A stretch of 64,000 nt of DNA from Hyphomicrobiales bacterium (lineage in GTDB: Bacteria; Pseudomonadota; Alphaproteobacteria; Rhizobiales; Rhizobiaceae): NCBI GenBank assembly GCA_900489925.1, contig UEHQ01000030.1, positions 1 through 64,000 of the forward strand. Reading direction: 5' to 3'. The position numbers and the translations under genes are program-made. Every line of letters begins with the position of its first letter. Position 1 is the first letter of the stretch. Positions 59,568-64,000 of the stretch are shown piece by piece. Under the pieces are notes generated by a model. That model saw nothing but the letters and a program-made list of their open reading frames with translations. It was not told the DNA's origin and did not search any database.

Positions 59568-60788
59568 TCAGCTCATGATGCGGCCGGTATCGAGGGTGTA
59601 GAGCTCCTGGGCTCGCTGCACGCCCCGCAACGCGTAGCGACCGACGCAAGCCAGCCGATCACGGGCCTCTTGCGGGATATTGGCGACGAAGTCCGAGGAC
59701 ATCAACACATTGAAATCAACCGACCGGCACATCGACGCAATGCGGCTCACCTCGTTCACCGCGGGTCCGATGACCGTGAAGTCCAGCCGCTCCATGCTGC
59801 CGATATTGCCGTAGAAGACATCGCCGATGTGGAGGCCGAGATAAACATCGGTGGTCGGTCGTTCCTCCAGCGCACGCTCGTCGTTCAACCGCGCGAGCTT
59901 CTCCCTCAGGAGCCGTTCGGCGCTCAGTGCGGCGCTGCAGGCGTCCACCGGGTCATCGGCCTTGAAAATTGCCAGCACCCCGTCGCCGATCAGCTTCAAG
60001 ACGTTTCCCCCGGCCTCGTGAATAGCCGAAATGACCACGTCGCTATACGCATTCAGCATAGGAAGGATCTCTTCCGGCGGCGCGCTGTCGGATATCTTCG
60101 TGTAGTTCATGAGATCTGAAAACCACAGCGCAGCGGAGATGCGCTCGGACTTTCCGCGCATGATCTTCCCGTCGAGAACCTGGCGCGCGGCATCCTCCCC
60201 GAGATAGACCTCCGCAATCGTGCGCGCGATCCGGCCGAGTGCGATGCACTTGATCGCAAGCGCCAGCACCGGCACGAGCTTGCGAAGGATCATCATTTCA
60301 TGATCCGAAAACCCCTCCGGATGGCGCGTCGAGAAATGTGAGAAGAAGCAATCCATCTCACCGATCGTGCCGGCCTTGGCAAAACGGTGGACCATCGCGA
60401 CAAAATCCGTATGGCCGTCCTTGGCCATCTTCTCGAGCATCGAGAAATCCTTGGGATCGCCGAAGCCGATGCGGCGGCGCACCTCGTTTTCGGTCCCGGC
60501 CCAGAGATAATAGAAGGCTGACCGATGCCAGCTCTCGAGCGAGTTTCCCTCGCCGCCGGTGGGGCCGTAGGCGAATTCCGGCTCGATGTCTTCCTGGCTG
60601 TCCCAGCGGAACGCACGACCCTCGTGCACTGGATGCAACGTGTCCATCAACGCCATGCCGCGATCGATCGGCAGGCCGAAATCGCGGCATATGCCGCAAA
60701 AGCCCGTCAGCAGATCGGACTCCGAGACGCCTTTCAGCCCCTGTTCGGTCAACCACGCCGCAACCGTTCCAATATCGCTGTGTTCCAT
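59568..60788 (-). CDS. Class III adenylate/guanylate cyclase-domain protein
   Basis: A 406-residue cyclase. The C-terminal catalytic domain (about residues 215-395) keeps both metal Asp residues, D225 (WFSDLMNY) and D269 (KLIGDGVLAIF), spaced 44 residues apart as in active class III enzymes. LDFTVIGPAVNEVSRI carries the Asp linked to ATP preference and the transition-state Asn and Arg. The first 210 residues contain no membrane helix and no domain I can name. ATG 60788 has GAGG upstream; a longer frame to 60980 is unlikely. Confidence 0.9.
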   Translation of the reverse strand: MEHSDIGTVAAWLTEQGLKGVSESDLLTGFCGICRDFGLPIDRGMALMDTLHPVHEGRAFRWDSQEDIEPEFAYGPTGGEGNSLESWHRSAFYYLWAGTENEVRRRIGFGDPKDFSMLEKMAKDGHTDFVAMVHRFAKAGTIGEMDCFFSHFSTRHPEGFSDHEMMILRKLVPVLALAIKCIALGRIARTIAEVYLGEDAARQVLDGKIMRGKSERISAALWFSDLMNYTKISDSAPPEEILPMLNAYSDVVISAIHEAGGNVLKLIGDGVLAIFKADDPVDACSAALSAERLLREKLARLNDERALEERPTTDVYLGLHIGDVFYGNIGSMERLDFTVIGPAVNEVSRIASMCRSVDFNVLMSSDFVANIPQEARDRLACVGRYALRGVQRAQELYTLDTGRIMS

Positions 60789-61003
60789 GTCACCACCTCG
60801 CTGCCGGAAAAGAAGTAGCCTGATTTTCCCGGCGAGGAAAAGACAAACCTCCTTTCGCGATCTGCGCGGGCGGCCCCGGTCGATCTCGAAACCGCACCTA
60901 CGGCAAAGCAGCCACACTACCGATTTTTGCGCTGCTGGCATCTGGCACGCTCCTCCGTTTACGTTTACGAAGAGAGTCACATCGCTTTGGGAGGAGCCAG
61001 ATC

Positions 61004-61915
61004 GTGTCGCAAGATGCGCCTTACGAGGTTCGTGACGAACGTTTTCGCAGTCTGATCGCCGGTAGTGCCAGGCTTGAAGAGCTTTATTCCGGTTGCCGCT
61101 GGGCGGAAGGACCGGTCTGGTTTTCCGATCTCAATTGCCTGCTTTGGAGCGACATCCCCAACGAGCGCATCATGCGCTGGGTGCTGGATGGCGGCGTATC
61201 GGTCTTTCGCTCACCATCCAATTACGTGAACGGCAACACCCGCGACCGGCAGGGTCGCCTCGTGTCCTGTGAACATGGCGGCCGGCGCGTGACACGCACC
61301 GAGCCCGATGGCCGCATCACCGTGCTCGCCGATAGCTACCAGGGCAAACGTCTGAATTCGCCGAACGACGTGGTCGTCAAGTCGGACGGCTCGATCTGGT
61401 TCAGCGATCCGAGCTACGGCATCATGTCTGACTATGAGGGCCACAAGGCCGAGCCCGAGCAGGAAACCAGGAACGTCTACCGGATCGATGCCGTAGCGGG
61501 CGAAATCGAGGCCGTCGCGACCGATTTCATTCAACCGAACGGCCTCGCCTTCTCTCCCGACGAAAAGCAGCTCTACATCGCGGATTCCGGCTCCTCCGAT
61601 CACGATGTGCCACGCCATATCCGCGTCTTCGATGTCTCCGACGGCCGCAAACTGACGAACAGCCGCTACTTCTGCTCGATCGAAACCGGCGTTCCAGACG
61701 GTTTCCGTTTCGATGTTCAGGGGAACCTGTGGAGCAGCGCGGCGGATGGCGTTCACTGTATCGCGCCGGACGGCACGTTGCTGGGCAAGATAAAGGTGCC
61801 GCAGACCGTCTCGAACCTGACCTTCGGGGGGCCCAAGAAGAACCGTCTGTTCATAACGGCGACACAATCGGTGTACTCGATCTACACCACGACCAACGGC
61901 GCACAGTATCCCTAA
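61004..61915 (+). CDS. SMP-30/gluconolactonase-family protein
   Basis: A 303-residue six-bladed beta-propeller hydrolase. Metal-site Glu is in WAEGPVWFSD, the Asn ligand in RLNSPNDVVV, and the Asp in VPDGFRFDVQGN. These fit a sugar-lactone hydrolase of the gluconolactonase group. Start GTG 61004 has GGGAGGA upstream. It is followed 37 bases later by a GH2 glycosidase, suggesting a shared sugar route. The exact lactone is unknown. Confidence 0.9.
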   Translation: MSQDAPYEVRDERFRSLIAGSARLEELYSGCRWAEGPVWFSDLNCLLWSDIPNERIMRWVLDGGVSVFRSPSNYVNGNTRDRQGRLVSCEHGGRRVTRTEPDGRITVLADSYQGKRLNSPNDVVVKSDGSIWFSDPSYGIMSDYEGHKAEPEQETRNVYRIDAVAGEIEAVATDFIQPNGLAFSPDEKQLYIADSGSSDHDVPRHIRVFDVSDGRKLTNSRYFCSIETGVPDGFRFDVQGNLWSSAADGVHCIAPDGTLLGKIKVPQTVSNLTFGGPKKNRLFITATQSVYSIYTTTNGAQYP

Positions 61916-61952
61916 CGCCGTTCTCTGCAATTTTCTTTCCAAGGAGCATGAG

Positions 61953-64000
61953 ATGCGTTCCGTCGTCTCGTTCAATGAATCATGGGCTTTTCACGAAGGG
62001 TTCGGCCAGCGCCTCCTCGACAGTTTTGACGGCAGACAATTGGTCAGCCTGCCGCACACGGCGGTAGAGCTGCCGTTCAATTATTTCGATGAGAAGTCCT
62101 ACCAGCGCGCCTTCACTTATCAGAAGCTCCTGCGCTGGATGCCGGAGTTCACGGGTCGCGAGGTGTCGCTGGTTTTCGACGCGGCCATGGCCGATGCCGT
62201 CGTTTATCTGAACGGCGAGGAGATCATTGCGCACAAGGATGGTTACACACCCTTCGAGGCACGGCTCACCGGCAAGCTCATCAAGGGCGACAACCTGATC
62301 GCCGTGAAGATCGACGGCAGCGAAAATCCGGCTATTCCGCCCTTCGGCGGCGCCATCGATTACCTCACCTATGCCGGCATCTATCGCGACGTGTGGCTCA
62401 AGGTTACCGATCCGGTCTCCATCAGCAATCTCAAGATCGAAACGCGAGACGTCCTGACTGAGGAGAAAACAGCAACGGTCCGGATCGACCTCGCCAATCC
62501 CCAGGCTGTCGACTTCCTCGGCACGTTGACGGCAACACTGAAGGATGGTGACGGCACGGTGCTGGCGACCACGTCGGGCGAAACGACTGGAGAAGCGGCC
62601 ACACTATCCTTCCACGGCCTGACCGACATAGCGCTCTGGAGTCTCGAGACGCCGGCGCTCTACAGCGTCAACGTCGAACTGGCGACGAGCCATGGTTCCG
62701 ATCGGCTCTCCTCTCATTTCGGCTTTCGCTCTGCCGAGTTCACACCGGACGGTTTTCTGCTGAACGGCAAGCCGCTGAAACTGCGCGGGCTCAACCGCCA
62801 TCAAGCCTTCCCGTATGTCGGCTATGCCGCCGGGCGCTCCGCGCAGGAGCGCGATGCCGACATCATGAAGACCGTGTTGAAATGCAACATGGTGCGCACG
62901 TCGCACTATCCGCAGTCGAAGTGGTTTCTCGACCAATGCGACCGCATCGGCCTCCTGGTTTTCGAGGAAATCCCGGGCTGGCAGCACATCGGCGACGAGG
63001 AGTGGCAGCAGGAGTCGATCCGCAACGTACGGCGCATGATCGAGCGAGACTGGAACCATCCGTCCATCGTCATATGGGGTGTGCGCATCAATGAATCGCA
63101 GGACAGCCACGATTTCTATGCGGAAACGAACCGGCTGGCGCGCGAACTCGACCCGACCCGGCAGACCGGCGGCGTCCGCTACATCACCGACAGCGAACTG
63201 CTCGAAGACGTCTACACGATGAACGACTTCATCCTCGGCAACGAGGAACTGCCCGGCGTCAATCGCCCGCGCACCGCACTGCGGCCGCAACAGGAAAGCA
63301 CGGGGCTGTCTCGCAAGGTGCCGTACATGATCACCGAGTTCGGCGGCCACATGTATCCGACCAAGATCTATGACCAAGAGGCGCGCCAAGCCGAACATGT
63401 GCGCCGCCACCTCGAAGTGCTGAACGCCGCCTACGGCGACCCCGATATCGCGGGCGCGATCGGCTGGTGCATGTTCGACTACAACACGCACAAGGATTTC
63501 GGCTCCGGCGACCGCATCTGCTACCACGGCGTCATGGACATGTTCCGCGAACCGAAATTCGCGGCTTACGTTTACGCCAGCCAATGCGACCCGTCCGACG
63601 AAGTCATCATGAAGCCCGTAACCTTCTGGGCGCGTGGCGAACGCAACATCGGCGGTGTTCTGCCGCTTATCGTGCTGACCAACTGCGACGAGGTGGAGTT
63701 GACCTACGGCTCGGTGACGAAGCGTATCGGCCCGGACCGCGAGAACTACCCTCACCTGCCGCATCCGCCGGTCGTTCTCGATCATCGCCACTTTACGGCG
63801 GACGAGCTGGGCACCTGGGGCCTCGCCTGGATCGACGGGAAATTCACGGGCTATATCGACGGAGAACCGGTTGCCCATCTGACGTTCGCTGCCGATCCGC
63901 TGCCAACAACGCTGGAGCTGGTTGCCGACAGCAGCACGCTCAAGGCGCGCGAACGCGACACGACGCGTGTGATCGTCCGCGCGCTCGACCAGCACGGCCA
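61953..64000 (+). CDS. Glycoside hydrolase family 2 protein, partial at the window end
   Basis: An open frame of 682 codons running off the right edge. The N-terminal sugar-binding domain includes AMADAVVYLNGEEIIAHKDG, followed by an immunoglobulin-like domain and the TIM barrel (GFLLNGKPLKLRGLNRHQAFPY). The acid/base Glu is E381 in WGVRINES, and the nucleophile Glu is E462 in YMITEFGGHM. These fit beta-galactosidase/glucuronidase-type enzymes. No signal peptide is seen, so it is probably cytosolic. AAGGAG precedes ATG 61953. The C-terminal domain is cut off. Confidence 0.92.
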   Translation, partial: MRSVVSFNESWAFHEGFGQRLLDSFDGRQLVSLPHTAVELPFNYFDEKSYQRAFTYQKLLRWMPEFTGREVSLVFDAAMADAVVYLNGEEIIAHKDGYTPFEARLTGKLIKGDNLIAVKIDGSENPAIPPFGGAIDYLTYAGIYRDVWLKVTDPVSISNLKIETRDVLTEEKTATVRIDLANPQAVDFLGTLTATLKDGDGTVLATTSGETTGEAATLSFHGLTDIALWSLETPALYSVNVELATSHGSDRLSSHFGFRSAEFTPDGFLLNGKPLKLRGLNRHQAFPYVGYAAGRSAQERDADIMKTVLKCNMVRTSHYPQSKWFLDQCDRIGLLVFEEIPGWQHIGDEEWQQESIRNVRRMIERDWNHPSIVIWGVRINESQDSHDFYAETNRLARELDPTRQTGGVRYITDSELLEDVYTMNDFILGNEELPGVNRPRTALRPQQESTGLSRKVPYMITEFGGHMYPTKIYDQEARQAEHVRRHLEVLNAAYGDPDIAGAIGWCMFDYNTHKDFGSGDRICYHGVMDMFREPKFAAYVYASQCDPSDEVIMKPVTFWARGERNIGGVLPLIVLTNCDEVELTYGSVTKRIGPDRENYPHLPHPPVVLDHRHFTADELGTWGLAWIDGKFTGYIDGEPVAHLTFAADPLPTTLELVADSSTLKARERDTTRVIVRALDQHG

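Noticed and set aside
60940..60985. Possible sigma-54 promoter (GG and GC elements near TGGCATCTGGCACGC) before the SMP-30 gene
   Set aside because: Only the GG/GC spacing fits; the -12 element lacks the TTGC core and no sigma-54 activator is nearby.

Overview
The window looks like a chromosomal segment from a Rhizobiaceae alphaproteobacterium close to Sinorhizobium/Ensifer. Evidence is the GC-rich dense coding, the xylA-xylB-lacI block next to emrB-emrA-emrR, gltX followed by lysS, an smo/mtl polyol ABC operon, a RIME-like intergenic palindrome, and class III cyclase, SorC, ROK and DUF families common in rhizobia. The genus is inferred from remembered gene order, not from a search. I saw no rRNA, tRNA, CRISPR array, prophage or insertion sequence.

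Layout. 0-2.5 kb: a truncated LacI-type regulator whose first 64 bases are an exact inverted copy of bases 94-157, a cysteine-cluster protein, an MgtC/SapB protein and a histidine phosphatase. 2.5-6.5 kb: xylose catabolism (lacI-type regulator, xylB, xylA) on the minus strand with a probable operator. 6.6-10.2 kb: EmrAB multidrug/flavonoid efflux and divergent emrR with two matching operators. 10.3-17 kb: AraC/GyrI regulator, TerC protein, GNAT acetyltransferase, phytanoyl-CoA-dioxygenase-like protein with divergent AraC regulator, glutathione peroxidase, SLC13 permease. 17.2-21 kb: gltX, lysS and a membrane-anchored hypothetical. 21.1-28.4 kb: LysR regulator and a polyamine-type ABC transporter with aminobutyraldehyde dehydrogenase and an exported SnoaL-like protein. 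28.5-31.3 kb: two small membrane proteins and a divergent SDR/amidohydrolase pair that looks like part of a sugar-acid pathway. 31.3-33.6 kb: transaldolase and a divergent SorC regulator. 33.6-40.7 kb: miscellaneous genes including a winged-helix/TPR regulator, an Ada-like methyltransferase, nth, a CysZ-like protein and an RpiR regulator.

40.7-50 kb is a polyol utilisation operon read right to left: SorC-type regulator, binding protein smoE, permeases smoF and smoG, ATPase smoK, mannitol dehydrogenase mtlK, HAD phosphatase, FGGY kinase. Polyol is imported, oxidised to a ketose and phosphorylated, feeding the pentose phosphate pathway served by transaldolase elsewhere in the window. The sorbitol dehydrogenase gene smoS, which I recall lying between smoK and mtlK in S. 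meliloti, is absent. 50-53.2 kb: an OmpR/histidine kinase pair and a ROK kinase. 53.2-58.3 kb: a TetR-MFP-RND efflux operon with a large perfect operator palindrome over its promoter. 58.3-61 kb: a membrane protein, OsmC and a class III adenylate cyclase. 61-64 kb: an SMP-30 lactonase and a GH2 glycosidase cut by the window end.

No single locus stands out as a wholly undescribed system. The most informative non-obvious content is regulatory: matched operator/promoter architectures at emrA/emrR, tetR-RND, tal/SorC, smoC/smoE and lacI-xylB, plus the inverted duplication at the left edge, which may be an assembly artefact. Every start codon change proposed here rests on Shine-Dalgarno spacing and family alignment by eye.
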